Shown: positions 48,165-61,479 of the stretch, piece after piece
Numbering within the stretch: the stretch's first letter is position 1
Layout: each line of letters opens with the position of its first letter
DNA from: Canna indica
Lineage: Eukaryota > Streptophyta > Magnoliopsida > Zingiberales > Cannaceae
Direction: 5' to 3'
Length of the DNA: 64,000 bases
Assembly: GCA_034359265.1 (NCBI GenBank)
Contig: CP136891.1
Coordinates: forward strand, 65,882,001-65,946,000
Made by a program: the position numbers and the translations under genes
Notes under the pieces: model-generated
What the model was told of the DNA's origin: nothing
The model's database searches: none
Seen by the model: the letters and a program-made list of their open reading frames with translations, nothing else

Positions 48165-49050
48165 ACTCATGGGTTACTCATCGTAGTGCAACCATTCTCA
48201 AGTAGATGGACATCAATTAAATGTTGAAACCTCTTTGGTTGGGTCGTCTTTCGATGGGGAGTTCACTATTACTTAGTAGAATATGCTCTGGCTAATGACA
48301 AGCTTCATGGCTGGGTAGGTTTGATCTCATCTTCCACCACCGGCCAAACCTGTGAAGTCGGTGAAGTAGGTGAAGTCGGTGCCTACTCCATCGATTCCCC
48401 CTTCACTATTGTGATGCTTGTTAGTTGGAGCAACTGTGTCGAGGCTGGCTATCAGATTTGATGGAAGGGTTTTTTGAATCCAGCCACACGTGCAACACTA
48501 TATGCTCTAAGGTTGACACCATCCACGTCCAACCTTCAAAACGTCAAGCAATAGACCAAGATTACTACGTGCAGAGTTTGTGTTCTAAAATTTTGCTAGT
48601 GCAGTGTCTGGATTATGTGTAACAAGGAAAAAATCTTATATGGTAATTTGATTTATCCTAAATGATAATACATGAACCTTGAGTACTCCTACTTAGTTAC
48701 ATTGAATATTTGAATACCAAATTGTAATTTGATTTATCCAGTCTTTCCTTTACTGATTCTGATAATAATTAGACGTTGAAATTGCTTCTATGCCTCAAGA
48801 TCCAAATTCCTTATTGGCATCCCTACAAAGATGTTGGCCCTTATTATCCCTACTAACACACTAAATGTTCAAGTTTTAATGAAATTAACCAACTATGGGT
48901 GAAAAATAATGACAACGAAAAAGTGAAGAGCACAATTCATGCCTCCTTGCACAGTTTATACTTTATAATAAGAAAATTTTTTGGACAAAAGAATCAGTTA
49001 GTCAAGTTCAAGTGCTAAATCATTCAGGCGGATCGAGCAAGAAAACATCC
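48165..49050. other. spacer / 3' flank of the clathrin assembly gene
   Basis: An open frame at 48425-48622 (plus) is not recognised. The last 150 bp or so before 49051 is probably the 3' UTR of the minus-strand gene. Confidence 0.4.
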
Positions 49051-52000
49051 TCAGATCAAATTTTGGTTATCCTTTGGAGCTGCAGCACCGTACGTGATTA
49101 ACCCAGCAAATGGGTCACCAAAAGGATTGGCTGAGGCCATCTGCTGCTGTGGATACTGCATCGTCGTCGTCTGTTGCTGCTGCTGGTAATAATACTGCTG
49201 CTGTTGTGGGTAGTGCTGTGGCTGTTGTTGTTGTTGCTGCTGCTGATAATAGTAATACTGTTGCTGCTGTTGTGCCATCATTGCCATTTGCACGTTTGGC
49301 GGAGGTGCAATGCTGTTGGACATGGCAAAGGGGTCTCTGTAGTCGTAAGGATTAGCATCCAGACTACTGCCGCTATAAGCTGCGGCCATTTGTTGCCTTC
49401 TGGTTGAGTCTTCGTAAAGGCTGTCAAGCAAGAGCTTGTCGAATCCACCACCCTGCATGCGCAGGATCATGAAATGGAGGTGAAGTAGGAAGATAAAGAA
49501 CAATTTGTCTATCGATCTAGTTGACAATATATATAAACACATATATATACCAGTTTGCTTTCAGCCAAGTGGCCTGTGTTGCTGCTTGGAGTAGTGACCA
49601 ACGATAACTCCCACCCAGAGGAACTGGTTCCGAGAAAGTCAGGAACCGCTGAAGGCTTTGTATTATCCCCTGTGAAGTTAAAAAGTGAATTACAGTTGCA
49701 CCAGCAAGTATCTTGAACTTAGAGTTGCTCTTTCATGGAAATAACTTTATTTGCTACAGAAAAGTAAGACTATGTATATTTGTTTATGCAAGTGCACCAC
49801 TCCTTATAATGGACTTAAGCCTTAAGTAGATGCATAGATAAACATTATGTTCTATACAAAGTAAGCTTGAAAAGTACTCTTGCTCAAAGAACTGAAAAAT
49901 AATACCTTATTACCTTATTGAGCGATTTCCCTAATACAGAATAGGGAAATCATTTATTCCCAAAACCAGAAAACCTAAAATCAAAATTAAATTAAAAAAA
50001 AAACCCAAAATACTCTTGCATTAAAATTATTTAAAGTGGTTATTTTGATAATGAAAATGCATCCTAAAATCTTCAGAAAATCACAATAATTTTAAAATTA
50101 GTGAATGAAATTTTATTATGATTTTTTTGGAATTTTAGGATGCATTTTCATGATTAAAATAGTCACTTGAAACTTGAAAATGGTCATTTGACCATGAAAA
50201 TGTATCCTAAAATTTCTAAAAAAATTACTATAAAATTTTGTTCACTAATTTAGAATTATTGTGATTTTATGAAAATTTTAGGATGCATTTTCATTATCAA
50301 AATGACCACTTTAAATAATTTTAATGCAAGGGTATTTTGGGTATTTTTTTAATTTTAATTCTGATTTTGGGAAAGACTTTCTGATTTTGGGAATAAATGA
50401 TTTTCCTATTCTGTATTAGGGAAATTGCTGTACCTTATTCTCTAGTGCTGTTCTCATGAAAATACATAAACTGTAATGAAGTAGAGAAATAATAAAAAAG
50501 AAATGGAAGTTTAAAGTAGATCACCTGGAGATATGATGGCTAGAGCCAATGCATTGCTTTCTTCCAGGTCAGCAGCAGCAGGATTTATTTCATCTAATCC
50601 CTGTATAAGGATATAAGAGATGGGTATGACTCTTGTAATGCAGACTTGTTATAATTATACAAAAGATGTGTGCAAGAATTACTAGTAAGTCTCCGGTAGT
50701 AGGTTGTGCTTCAACCTCTACTACTGGTTCAGGTTCGGGTTCAGGTATGGGTTCGGGTTGTTGCTCTGCAGGTTGTTCTTCCTTGTCTTCCTCTTCTGGT
50801 TTTTCATCCTCTGGAGGTGGTGCTTCTTCATTATAAGTCAGTAGGTTTTTCTCTTCATATTCCTGATTTTAAAATGTTAGAAACATAATAAATTCATTTA
50901 AAACTCCTGAGAAACCACATTATAGAATGCAATATAGACTGGATTATCTTTATGAATGCAAGAGTATGTTGACAAACTTTGCATGACATAAATTGTAGAG
51001 GATCAATGTTGATGGTCTCACAAATCACCCAGATAGATCACTGACATGTGGCACAAGATCCCCAAGAAATGTAAAGTGATACTTACAAACTACTTATACA
51101 GAAGTAAGCTATTTTTTTTCCAGAAAAAAAAACAATGCAAAAAAAATCTGCAGCTACAATCTTGATTATACTTACCAGCTTCTTACTTGAAACGGAGCCA
51201 ATCCCAGGTGCTTCTCTGATGTATTCTTCCATTGTTGCAAGAAATGAAGGTGGTGGCTAAGGAAATAGATTAAGAATATTATTAGTAGGAACAACTTGGA
51301 ACTAATACTATGTTATTCATTTTAACCTATGAATATTTGTTTGAACTTGAGCTAATTATAAATGAGATACAATTTAACAGAATATTATAGTAGCTGTTTA
51401 CTTCAAGAAAATTTGATGAGAGAAATCAGACATTTATAATTAGTTAGTCCAACTGGGTCAGCTTAGTCCTCTTTAAAAAACAATTCTATGTCTATACCCA
51501 ACTAGGATAAAACTGAAACCTGTCTCAGAGTTGGGAACTGAAAGTTCCTGGCAAGCTCCAAATGTCTGCAGAATTCATAAAACTCAGAAAGTGCTTCAGC
51601 CTGCAAGTGAAAAATACACAGCATATTAGAAAACAATATTGCTGAGAGTTAAATTTCCAATTTTTTTTTTAAAAAATCAGTTGACTGCGGCAAGAGGTAT
51701 TGACTCTGTAAAGAATATTAAGTACCTGCTGTCCAGCCCTTTTATAGATATCAAGCGCCTTGATGGCATCATATTTTGACATCTCAAAGAACTGTAAAGA
51801 GTAAAATTGGATAGACTAATTTAGAGGAACTAGATTCTTTTTTAATCAAGATCTAAAATGTTTGTATACAGGTAGAAGTACCATATCTACAAGATTGATG
51901 ATCCCATCATTGATTGCACAATATATTTTGAAGCTCTCTTTTATAACCTAAAAGATAAAGAAAGCCATCAGCATCATGTTTATAATTAGGAACCATTAGT

Positions 52001-54693
52001 TTGTTCTGTCAGAAATTTACCCAATTTAATTCAATCTGCAGCCGATGATGGTTTTTTTCATGCATAAAAATAGCAGTACTATTTTGAGAAAAAAATTCTT
52101 GTGATTAAAGATATATGATTGATTCATTATAGTGGTCAGGCAAATAAGAAGTTGAGCTGGTTAAGTTGATAAATGGAGCAAAGTAGGATATTCTTACGTT
52201 ATCAAGAGAATAAGAAGAAAACGTTCTCAAGTATTTATTGAGTTCAGAAATGAGTCTAAAGACACATCACTAACCATATATACTCACATTAGATAAACTC
52301 TATAAGCAGTTAATTATAAACTATTAGTTATATAATTTCCAATCAGGAAGATAGGTATCACAGGCATAGTTATATTACACTATTTATCTTTGACCATATT
52401 CTCTAAAGTGAACAAAGAGTGGCAAGAAGTAACACCAGAGTGGACCAAGAAACAAAACACCTACACTGCAGAAACTGTTGAATCAAAATTATAGAAGAAA
52501 AAGACCTCTGATAACATGCAACTAGAAAAAAAGTAAATTTAAATCATAGCGTACCAGAGCCAATGCATATTGAATAAGTAAGTTTCCACATGCTGCTCCT
52601 TCAGGCTACAAACATTAAACCAGATAAAGCATGTTAGAACAAAAATACACAATTAATCAATATAGTATATACATATTTAGTTAATTTTTCAATAGTTTAC
52701 CTGGCATCCAATAAGCCGGAAAAGAACCTGTTGCAAAGCAGGTAACTGATCTAACAGATCAGGACAACATAAAGTTCTAGTTCTACTATGTCCCTGCAAA
52801 TTTTCATAGCAAACAAAGATTATATAGAAAATAAAGTTGTGGTCTTGATAAAGATTGGAAATATCTGTAAAATTGAGAATAGTGTCTACCTTGAAATTCT
52901 CTGTCTGCGAGGGCTTCATGAGGCGTTCTGCTTCAATATCATATTTTAAGATCCTAAAACACTCAAGCCGCTCCTCTAAGTAGCGTGCATAAGTTCGAAC
53001 CCAAGCAGAACAATCCCAAGCTACAAGAAGGAAAAACTGAATATTGTGAATAAAATTCTATTTTGATATTAAAACCTGACTAGAAAAAGTAGGTAGGATC
53101 CACATTTAAAAGAATTAATGGAAAAGAAACAAACCTAAAGGACATGAATCATCCTTAAAGTTGGATATCTGAAGGATACTTCCTCGACGTGAATAACTTA
53201 ATAGTTCCTCTCGGAATGTAGGATCACCCTCTCTCAATGTCCTGTGAATGACTATCAATGTTTTCAAGGCAACCTGTAAAATATTGCATCATGATTTAAA
53301 AAATGTTTTGAAAAATAAAACAACAATGCTTACCTAGTACAATTTTCTAAACCTAAAAATATATAAAGATTAGTTGAGTGTTGTTGTTGTCCCCTCATCC
53401 TTCCCTAATGAATAAAAATAGGTTTTTGATGCAAATGTTGCTTTGCTTTTTCTTTTCCAATAATAATATGGAAGATTTTTCCATCAAAAAAAAAAAAATA
53501 TGGCAGATTCAGCTTCTGGTCAGTCAGAGACTCAGAATATGCAAGATACAAATGTCACTAATAGATTTGAAGTCATAGATGATCTATTGGTCTTAAACCA
53601 ACTACGTTAAACAACCAAACTAAGATTCTAAGAACAAGTTTATTAGGCCTATTGATATCCACCATATATAAACCATGTCTCAAGTAAATAAGAAACTGAT
53701 ATAATGAAGAATGCCAAGAGAGATGCCTACTTTTGCAATGAAAGTTGAAAGGAAGGAAAGAAAACCAACGGGGATAGCTGCAACTAGAGAAAAGTATGTT
53801 TCTTTTGCAGTCTCATATTGCAGTACGATACTTTCTTAGATCCAATTATGTTTAGACTACTGCAAGTAACAAATAAGATGCATGTATATATTATCATAAA
53901 AGTTATTAATTAAGTAATAGATTGAGAATGTAATTGCATGTCCTATAGGACCTGGATAACGCATACCGTCCAATTTCGCGTCTTGGACAATCTTCTGCCA
54001 AGCGCATATATGCAGTAAGCTACATCTGCTCGTGGCCGAACAACAGATGTGGCATGAAATATTGCTGAAACAATAATAAAGGTTCAATCATTTAAAAAAA
54101 AAGGGTTCAAGATAGAGTTTTTCAATCTCAACATCCAAACGAGAACAGTTTCACCAAGGAGAGTGAGAAGATCCAAAAGCATGGAGTACAAAATTTTTAG
54201 ATATTAGATTTCCAATGATGAGTTCCATCTTTATCAGATTATCTTGTCAAAATTGCCAATCAGCGCAAGTCTAATAACGGGAAAGAAAATTTCCCAAATC
54301 TACCAAAAAAGTATAGCAAATAATGAAATGTAACTGTAATATATATACATTCCAGACCAGTAAACGCCGGATCAAAAGTGAGTTAACTCACTCCGCACAT
54401 GCCGTTCCTTTGGCGGGCATTCTACATGGTTTGTTGCCTTCACAATGGCAATGTCCAAATCCTTAAACGAAAGAAGCAACAAATCAGCAGATTTTAAATA
54501 GAGAAAACATCGATCAGCCAATATATAAAAATTCCAACCAATCCTAAGGCGAATATCGTAAATGTGAAAAAAGGAAAAGCATTTTAAATAGACCGAAGGA
54601 AGTTTCACAGACCTTGAATTCGCTATTAACCTTGGCGAGCCCGACCGTGGTGGAATCCTTTAGGGCTCCGTAGGCCTTCCGCCATGTCCCCAT
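49051..54693 (-). CDS. AP180/CALM-type clathrin assembly protein (ANTH domain), 15 exons
   Basis: Exons: 54693-54613, 54461-54392, 54064-53967, 53273-53135, 53020-52890, 52793-52701, 52605-52555, 51947-51882, 51791-51726, 51600-51520, 51256-51176, 50862-50683, 50600-50525, 49669-49551, 49452-49051. All junctions obey GT-AG and keep one frame, giving 577 residues. The start [20 protein letters not shown] is the conserved family start. The ANTH domain spans about residues 25-300; K35-x9-K45-x-R47-H48 is the PI(4,5)P2-binding motif. Residues 345-380 are acidic and Pro/Glu-rich. The tail has DPF motifs (484-486, 557-559; adaptor binding), NPF (553-555; EH-domain binding) and a Gln/Tyr-rich tract (505-548). 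It should recruit clathrin to plasma-membrane or trans-Golgi phosphoinositides during endocytosis. No lesion seen. Confidence 0.95.
49190..49325 (-). repeat. coding CAG/CAA repeats (poly-Gln/Tyr tract)
   Basis: Residues about 505-548 of the clathrin assembly protein, coded by mixed CAG/CAA and TAT codons. Open frames on the plus strand here are shadows of this repeat. Length is probably variable between relatives. Confidence 0.9.
49920..50430. mobile_element. Mutator-type MITE in intron 13 of the clathrin gene
   Basis: 511 bp flanked by perfect 9-bp repeats TACCTTATT (49911-49919 and 50431-50439), the Mutator (MULE) signature. The ends GAGCGATTTCCCTAATACAG and CTGTATTAGGGAAATTGCTG are inverted copies, and the arms (about 200 bp) pair further inwards. 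The transcript could fold into a long hairpin there. It does not touch splice sites (50525 and 49669). Confidence 0.93.
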
Positions 54694-55124
54694 CCACCCC
54701 GTCCTCGCCTCGCTCTATCCTCACTTTTCCTCTTCTAAAGGAAGAGAGAGAGAGAGAGAGAGAGAGAAGAGGAGAGAGAGAGAGGACGATCTCTTACCAA
54801 GTTGTAAGCCGAGCCCTCGTTCAACCCGCCACCTTCGGGCTTTGCCCTTCTTCCTCCTACTCTCTCTCCTCCGTACTCGCCTGTTGCTCTATAACAAGAA
54901 GGAGTTGATATACTCACCCTTATTTTCGCTGCTTATGCTCCGCTTCTCCCGTTAACTTGATGACATATTAATGGAGACGACCAAAGTGCATAGATAATAA
55001 AAAGGAGTGCGTTTAGTAATCTGATTCCTGGGCGTTACGGTATGGTGTCCCGCGAGTTACCTTAATTACGCGACCAACGAACGACAGTCACCTCCCTATC
55101 TAAATCCGACGGCGGGTGTATGCT
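54694..55124 (-). promoter_or_regulatory. 5' UTR and likely core promoter of the clathrin gene
   Basis: GC-rich with the pyrimidine run just upstream of the ATG. AT-rich TTTATTATCTATG at about 54990 could serve as a TATA region. The transcription start is not determined. A LINE begins at 55140, so the native promoter is limited to about 0.45 kb on this side. Confidence 0.5.
54738..54785. repeat. (GA)n microsatellite in the 5' UTR
   Basis: On the gene strand this is a CT run about 50-90 bp upstream of the ATG, a common plant 5' UTR or core-promoter pyrimidine patch. Function inferred. Confidence 0.85.
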
Positions 55125-55249
55125 TCCGTACGGTTGTTTTTTTTGAAAAAAAACAATTATATTAATTCATGAGATAGAATTGAATACAATACGGCGGAGA
55201 TGATAAACAGTTAAAAGCAACAAGACAAAGACAAACTTAGGAAAGAGCT

Positions 55250-58200
55250 AAGGAGAACAAAAGAAGGAAAAACTACATGTTGTAGTAAAGGCGGGAAAAA
55301 GAAAACAATGAGTTGATAAGTTCGGCCACTCATCGACTACGGTCTTCGAAGCATCGACGGTTTCTTTCCCCAGATGAACCAACTCCAAACCAAGAGAATC
55401 CTGAACCTGTGTAAGTTGATTTTGTTTGGTTGGCTCCGACGATAAAATTCTGAAGCTCATGCCAAGTTGAAGAACAGAGTATTCAGCATGTGTAACCAGA
55501 GACTCCAAGCTTCCTGAGAGTAACGACAACGAGAGAACAAGTGTTTGTGAGATTCTGGCAGTGAGAGGCAGAGAATACAATAAGTGTCAATGGTCATTCC
55601 CCACCCCACCAACTTGTCCCAAGTCAGCAATCTCTTGCGAACCCAAAGCCAACCGAAAATAGCAACCTTAGGTGGGAAAGAAGATTGTCATACCCAATAC
55701 GAAGTGGGATCCTCAATCCCCATATAGACCAGAATACGATACAGAGACTTAGTAGAGAAGAGCCGGTCTAGGGACCATTTCCAAAGAATGAGATCGTCGC
55801 CATCCGAGTGTTGGATGTTGTCAAGCATAAGAACCAGGCCTTGCAGATGCCCTGGATTCATAAAGGATGAGAATTGAATATTCCAACCAATGAAGCTACC
55901 CTGAGCGTTGAAAAGTCTAGCATCTGTGATAGAAATATTCTTGTTTGAAACAAATCTATACAACCTAGAAACCTCTCAGCCAAGCTCAAACTTCCACCCC
56001 AAGGTTCACGCCAAAGTTTAATAGAAGAACCACACCCAACCTTGTAATCTAGTCCACATTTGAATAGATCTTGAGCTTTGATGATCGATCTCCAGGCTGG
56101 AGACGCTAGGCTAGAAGTCCAAGAATCGAACCACTCCTTTGATCCCAAAGAGGCTCCACGAATAACCTTAGTCCACGTGAGATCCGGACGGTGAATGAAT
56201 TTCCAAATCCACGCACCAAGACGAGCTAGGTTGTGAGCTTTGAGGTTGATAATTCCCAATCCTCCTTGCGATCGTGGACAAGTAATTGATTCCCAACGAA
56301 CGAGGCATTTCCCCCGGCAAGAAGAGGTATCCGTGCCCACCCAAAAAAATTTCCTTCAAGGACAATCAATCTTTTTAATTACCCATGCAGGCGCTTTGAA
56401 GAGCGAAAGGATGTAGCTCGGGCCACTCGAAATAGTGTTGTTAATTAGCGTAAGACGCCCCGCTCGAGAAAGGAGAGCCCCCTTCCAATCACTTAGTCTT
56501 TTGTCAATATGGTTGATGACTGAGTTCCAATCAGTCTTGAGAAGATTGCCGATGCGCAGAGGCAGTCCCAAATAGGTGAAGGGAAAGGAACCCGATGCAA
56601 AACCAAAAAAAATAGCTATATCTTGAGCCAAGGAAATGTTATCTTGCAGATGGAGAACACATGTTTTAGATGGGTTAACTCGAAGACCCGAAGCAAGGCC
56701 GAAACACCGCAAAAGCAAATGAAGGTTGTATAGAGTCTCGTTACAATTTGAGGAAAAGATAATCAAATTATCGGCGAACATGGAGTGAGAAACACCTCCG
56801 TGGACAACATATCCAAGGACACCTTCTAGAAATCCATTCTCGATCCCCTGCGAGAGGAGAGAAGAAAGGCAATCCAAAGCAAGATTGAATAAGAACGGGG
56901 ATAGAGAATTGCCTTGACGAACCCCCCTCGTATGACGAAAAGTATTAGAAGGAGTGCCATTAATAAGCAGCGCTGATTTCGTAAGGAGAAGGTGCTTAAC
57001 CCAACCAATCCAAAGAGAGGAGAATCCACGAGCCGACAACATACCGAAGATGAAGTCCCAACTAATCGAATCAAAGGCCTTCATGAAATCAATTTTGAAT
57101 AGGAAGCCATCCTCTCCCCTCTTGTGACATGCCCACACGGTTTCGTGAACAATGAAGAAGCTATTGAGAGCGCTCCTTCCCACCATGAAGGCCCCCTGAT
57201 GCTTGCTGATTAATCCCTCCATATGAGGTTTAATTCGACGAGCGAGAAGTTTAGAAAAAATATGAACAATACTATGTTCCAAACTGATCGGACGAAAATC
57301 TTTCATGTTGCGAGCTCCTGGAAGTTTAGGAATCAGTACAATGTAAGCCGAATTAACCTTCTGAAGGAGCTTCGGGTTGAGGAAAATGGCTTGGAGAATA
57401 TCAAGCAGATCAAGTTTACTAATGTCCTAGAATTGAGTGAAGAACTCGTTTGTTAATTCGTTTGGGCTCGGCGATTTGTAGGCGCCCAATTCAAAAATAG
57501 TATCATGAAGTTCTTCTATTGAAAAAGGAGCATTCAAAACATGATCTTCTGGTAACCGAGCAATGCCAAGAGAACTCCAATTTATCTCAAGAGCAATCGA
57601 AGACTGATGGCCAAGCAAGGAACGGTAAAAATGAAGGAATTCCAGCTTGATATCATTGTGATCCTCAATCAGCCCGGAAGGACCTTCTATAGAGTGAATC
57701 CAATTAGATTTCCTGGTGTTAGAAGCCCATTGTTGAAAAAACTTGGTATTTCGGTCACCTTCATGGACCCACCTTTGTTTTGCCCGCTGTCGTCAAAATA
57801 AGTCTTCAGATTCATACAATGCATCCAACCGAAGCTTGGTATCCCTGAAAACTGCCATCTCCTGGTCATTAAGCCCAGTCGTCTCAGCTTTTGAACTAAG
57901 AGAGGTCACATGATCCTCGAGGGAACGTCTTTGCTTTCTCAAATCTAAACGTTGGAAGGAGGACCATTGGCGAATGATCTTTCGAAGGGATCTCCAACGA
58001 GCCAACCAAGTATCAAGGGGATTGAGCCCCCCCGATAACCTTCCCAGCTTTTTGTAATAATCTCACGAAAGGAAGACGAACGAAACCATGATAACTCCAT
58101 TCGAAAGATCTTTCCTTGAGGTGGCAGATGAGAGTGAGAACAGAAAAGAAGGAAATTATGATCAGATAATTTCTTATCACCACCCTTCACCATGGATGTC

Positions 58201-58848
58201 GGAATCAAATTGGAGGCTGACAAGGACATAAGCACTCGATCAAGCTTCGCAAGCCGAGGAACACTTTGCCCATTGCTCCAAGTGAATTGAAGTCCAGCTA
58301 TGTGGAGGTCCAGGAGACAAGAATTGGCCACGATCCTAGAGAAACAAGCAGAATCTCCCTGGTGGCCAATACAATTTCTGCGCTCATAAAGACCCATCGT
58401 GACATTAAAATCACCACCAAGAATGAGAGGAGTGGAGCAATTGGAGATGAAATTAGATAGTTTCGGTAAAGAAGGCCGCATGCAGGGAATGCCTAGGTGG
58501 ACTATAAATGCTAGCAATCGTAAAGGTGAGCCCTGATTTTATGAAGGTCAAGGTGGCTGCGATAATGAACTGCCCCTTAAAAGAATTAATCTTGTCCCAT
58601 AAAGCAGAGTTCCAAATCAACAATTGACCACCCGCCAATCCCACAACATCAATGGAGATGAAAGAACATTTCTTAAAACCAGAAATTTGCTTGATTTTAA
58701 CTGCTGAAACATCTGTTAATTTTGTTTCTTGCAGTGCCAAAAGAGAACAATTTAAGTCCTGTCTAGTGCGTTTACACATATAACGCTTTGATAGATGGAA
58801 GAGACCTCGAGCATTCCAAAACAACAAGTTAAAGTTGGAGATTGACAT
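55250..58848 (-). pseudogene. LINE ORF2: endonuclease, reverse transcriptase, zf-RVT
   Basis: From about 58848: NLLFWNARGL and LALQETKL (endonuclease start), then after a frameshift near 58480, LILGGDFNV, LQFTWSNGQ, LAKLDRVL, LSDHNFLL (endonuclease motifs). RT (57306-56356): DFRPISLEHSIVHIFSKLL, QGAFMVGRSALNSF, FKIDFMKAFDSISWDF, GVRQGNSLSPFLFNLALDCL, SMFADNLIIF, YLGLPLRIGNLLKTDW. The catalytic box reads FADN, where ADD is required. The C-part has TSYWV and CILCLSLPESHKHLFSRC (zf-RVT). It closely resembles the LINE at 1.7-4.6 kb. Confidence 0.9.
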
Positions 58849-58889
58849 AAGAAAACAGAGACGACCAGACTGGGTAAACATCCTGCGCA

Positions 58890-61429
58890 CTAAGCAGCAC
58901 ACTCATCCCTGGGTATTAATTCAGCCTCGACAAGAGACATGTTGCTGTTGCAGAGGAACCCAACCGCTTCAGCTTGTCGTGAGACCGGCAGAGAGCTCAG
59001 GTCAGTCACCATTCGGAAATGACTAAGACCAAGAGCGGTGGAAGCTGGGGCAGGAGAGGCAGAAGACGTATGAAGGGATGTCCTATTCCCGATCTCCAAT
59101 AGACGAGCTTTTTGGTCGGAGGCTTTAGTAAGGCAATCTTCAGTTGATCCAATCGATAGAAGGCGCGCCCTGCGCCGGAGGAGGCTGCTCGAAGGAGCCT
59201 TCGCGGTAGGGGAGGCGGCCCTAAGACGACGAGCATAATGCTGCAAAGGAGGCCGGGGAACCTCCTCCATCTCCGAGCATGTAGTGAAGATCTCCGACGA
59301 GGGAAAACAAGCAACCTCAAGCACCGTCAAAGGCTCCATCTGATGTTGCTGCGAAGAAGACTCACCATGGGGCGATGGAGCGGATTGGAGAGCGTCTGAT
59401 ATTGGAGAGGGGGCCTTAGACCCGCCAGCCATAAGCTGAAGATCCAACGGGTTAAACACATCAACCGGGTTCAGGTAAGGAATATAATTAAAGAGAGAAG
59501 ACTGGATCCGAGTCCTGCAGGGAGATTGGGCCAACGATTCCTTGCCCTTGAAAGGGCCCAAAACAGAGGGCCCATCCGAACCCTCAAAAGAAAGGCACAG
59601 GCTACGTGGCTCAGAGAAAAAGAAGCAGAAGAGAGATAGGGCACACGCCAACCATGGAAGCGCTGCAGAGGAGGGCGGCGCAGTAACTAGGGGCAAAGAC
59701 GAGAGATGCGTCAGATCTGCACCATCACCAGGCTGTCGAGGTTGACAAGCATCAGGAATGGCAACTCGCGAGTACGAGGAATTAATGGTGGCTATCTCCG
59801 TCGAAATCTCGAGCCCTGCACCCAGGAGCCGTGTCGAGGAAGGAGCCGAAGCTTCGAACAATGTCGTAGGCGCCGAAAGCATTGTCTCCGTCGCCGGCGA
59901 CATCGCCGAACACTGCCATTCAGCAATCTTGTGGTCGTCAACGACCTCGGCAATCGGATCAGGAGCTCGGCCTGAGTAGGAACCTCGAGATCGGACATTG
60001 GAATTCAGCAAGGGACTAGGAGGAGCCACTGGAGCAGCAGGATTCAAAATATTTTCTGACAAGGAACTCAGAGTATGATCCTCTTCCGGAGCACGAAGAT
60101 CTCCAGGTTCATCAATATTGTCTTCTCGCGCATCATTGAAGGGCTGATCGTCGCCATCGTCAAAGATCCAGAGGTACCAAGCAATCTTCACGGAGACCTT
60201 GTGACGGCACCAAGCGTCGTCGATGAAAATATGAAGAGGGATCCTAGCAAGATCGCTAGTGCGAATCATCACGCTGTAGGCCGAGAGCTCGGTCCAGCTG
60301 AGTGATCCTTCATCAATAGCATCGAAGGCGCCAAAGCTACTGACCAGAGCAGTGATGGAGTCGACATTCCAGTAAATCATCGGCAAGCCGTCGAGTTCCA
60401 ACCCAACCTTAAGATCAGGCAGGGGAATAACTGCAAAAGGGGGCTCTGCACTCCAATTGGAAATATCCAGCCGCACCTGATCCCACCAAACAGAGCGCTG
60501 ACGAAGCAAAGCATTCTTGTAGTACATCTCACGGTCAGGAGCAATGGTGATTAAGAGATGGCCGTTTGGCAAGACTCGTTGACGCCAGAGACGAGAATGA
60601 CTCTGCACATCCCGGTAGAGCGCGGCCAGGAACCCAGCGACGTCGGCCCTAGCCGAAAGGCGGCCCCTGATGCGAACAATAATGCAACGAGTCGCCAGGT
60701 ATTCAGCTCTGCGGAGAGTTGAGTCCGAGTTAGGCATGAAGACAAAAAGCTCTGGTGTGTGATCCTCCATGATGGTTTTGGCAGCGATTGAAGGGGAACC
60801 AGAAGCTTTCGAACTCAAAACAGGGGTGGACGCAGGAGGCAGCGAAGGAACTCTCGAACTTGAAGACAGACAGGGAGCAACAGAAGGCATTGAATGCTTG
60901 ATCGAGGAGTTGGTGTGCAATGGACGATTTCGATGAGATACAGCAGTGGCATCCGAAGTGATCTGTGCTCGGCAAGACACAGAACAAGCGGCCCCCAGAT
61001 GGCCAACACCACGACATTTATAGCAAACCACCCGATTTCTGTATTTAAAGCTGGGATGCCCCTCTTGAAGCAACGAAAACATCTTCCCTCCTTTCTCAGA
61101 CTAGAGAAGAAGGACGAGTAGGAAGGAGGTTTGACATGGGAGGCTGAAGGGGCGATCCTCAAGGAACTCCGAGAAGAAGCAGAAGAGCGATCAGACCTCA
61201 GGGCTTCCGCGAAAGAGGTACCAATAGCAATCCATCTGTGCGCCGACGGCCTGGGCACGCCGGCGAAGGAAACCTTCCCGTGAGCTTTGCGACGAACTGT
61301 TATCCATTCCGCGTCGCGATGCAGGTCTTCAGCCATTCTTGTTCTAGTACGACCATCATCTTCCTCCGCCATTTCCATTTCTGTCCTCGCCTGGGATTGC
61401 AGGGAACCACCGTCTTCGATTGAACTCAT
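58890..61429 (-). pseudogene. LINE ORF1 (gag-like, zinc knuckle), frameshifted
   Basis: Start at ATG 61429 (MSSIEDGGSLQSQARTEMEM). The first frame reaches SFFSSLRKEGRCFRC near 61085; a one-base shift then continues as LQEGHPSFKYRNRVVCYKCR with GVGHLGAAC, a CCHC zinc knuckle pair as in plant LINE ORF1. About 700 further residues include an RRM/DUF4283-like part (EYLATRCIIVRIRG, DVAGFLAALYRDV, DISNWSAEPPFAVI). It ends just before ORF2. The frameshift lies in the first knuckle. Confidence 0.85.
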
Positions 61430-61479
61430 GGGACAGATGCTTGAATTTCAACAGCAGTCTTTTTGATAGGCTCCCCAAC

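Noticed and set aside
48425..48622. 65-residue frame as a separate gene or copia gag
   Set aside because: No gag motif can be aligned with confidence and there are no LTRs nearby.
49110..49407. Plus-strand Val/Leu-rich frames, apparently membrane-like
   Set aside because: Antisense shadows of the poly-Gln/Tyr coding repeat of the clathrin gene.
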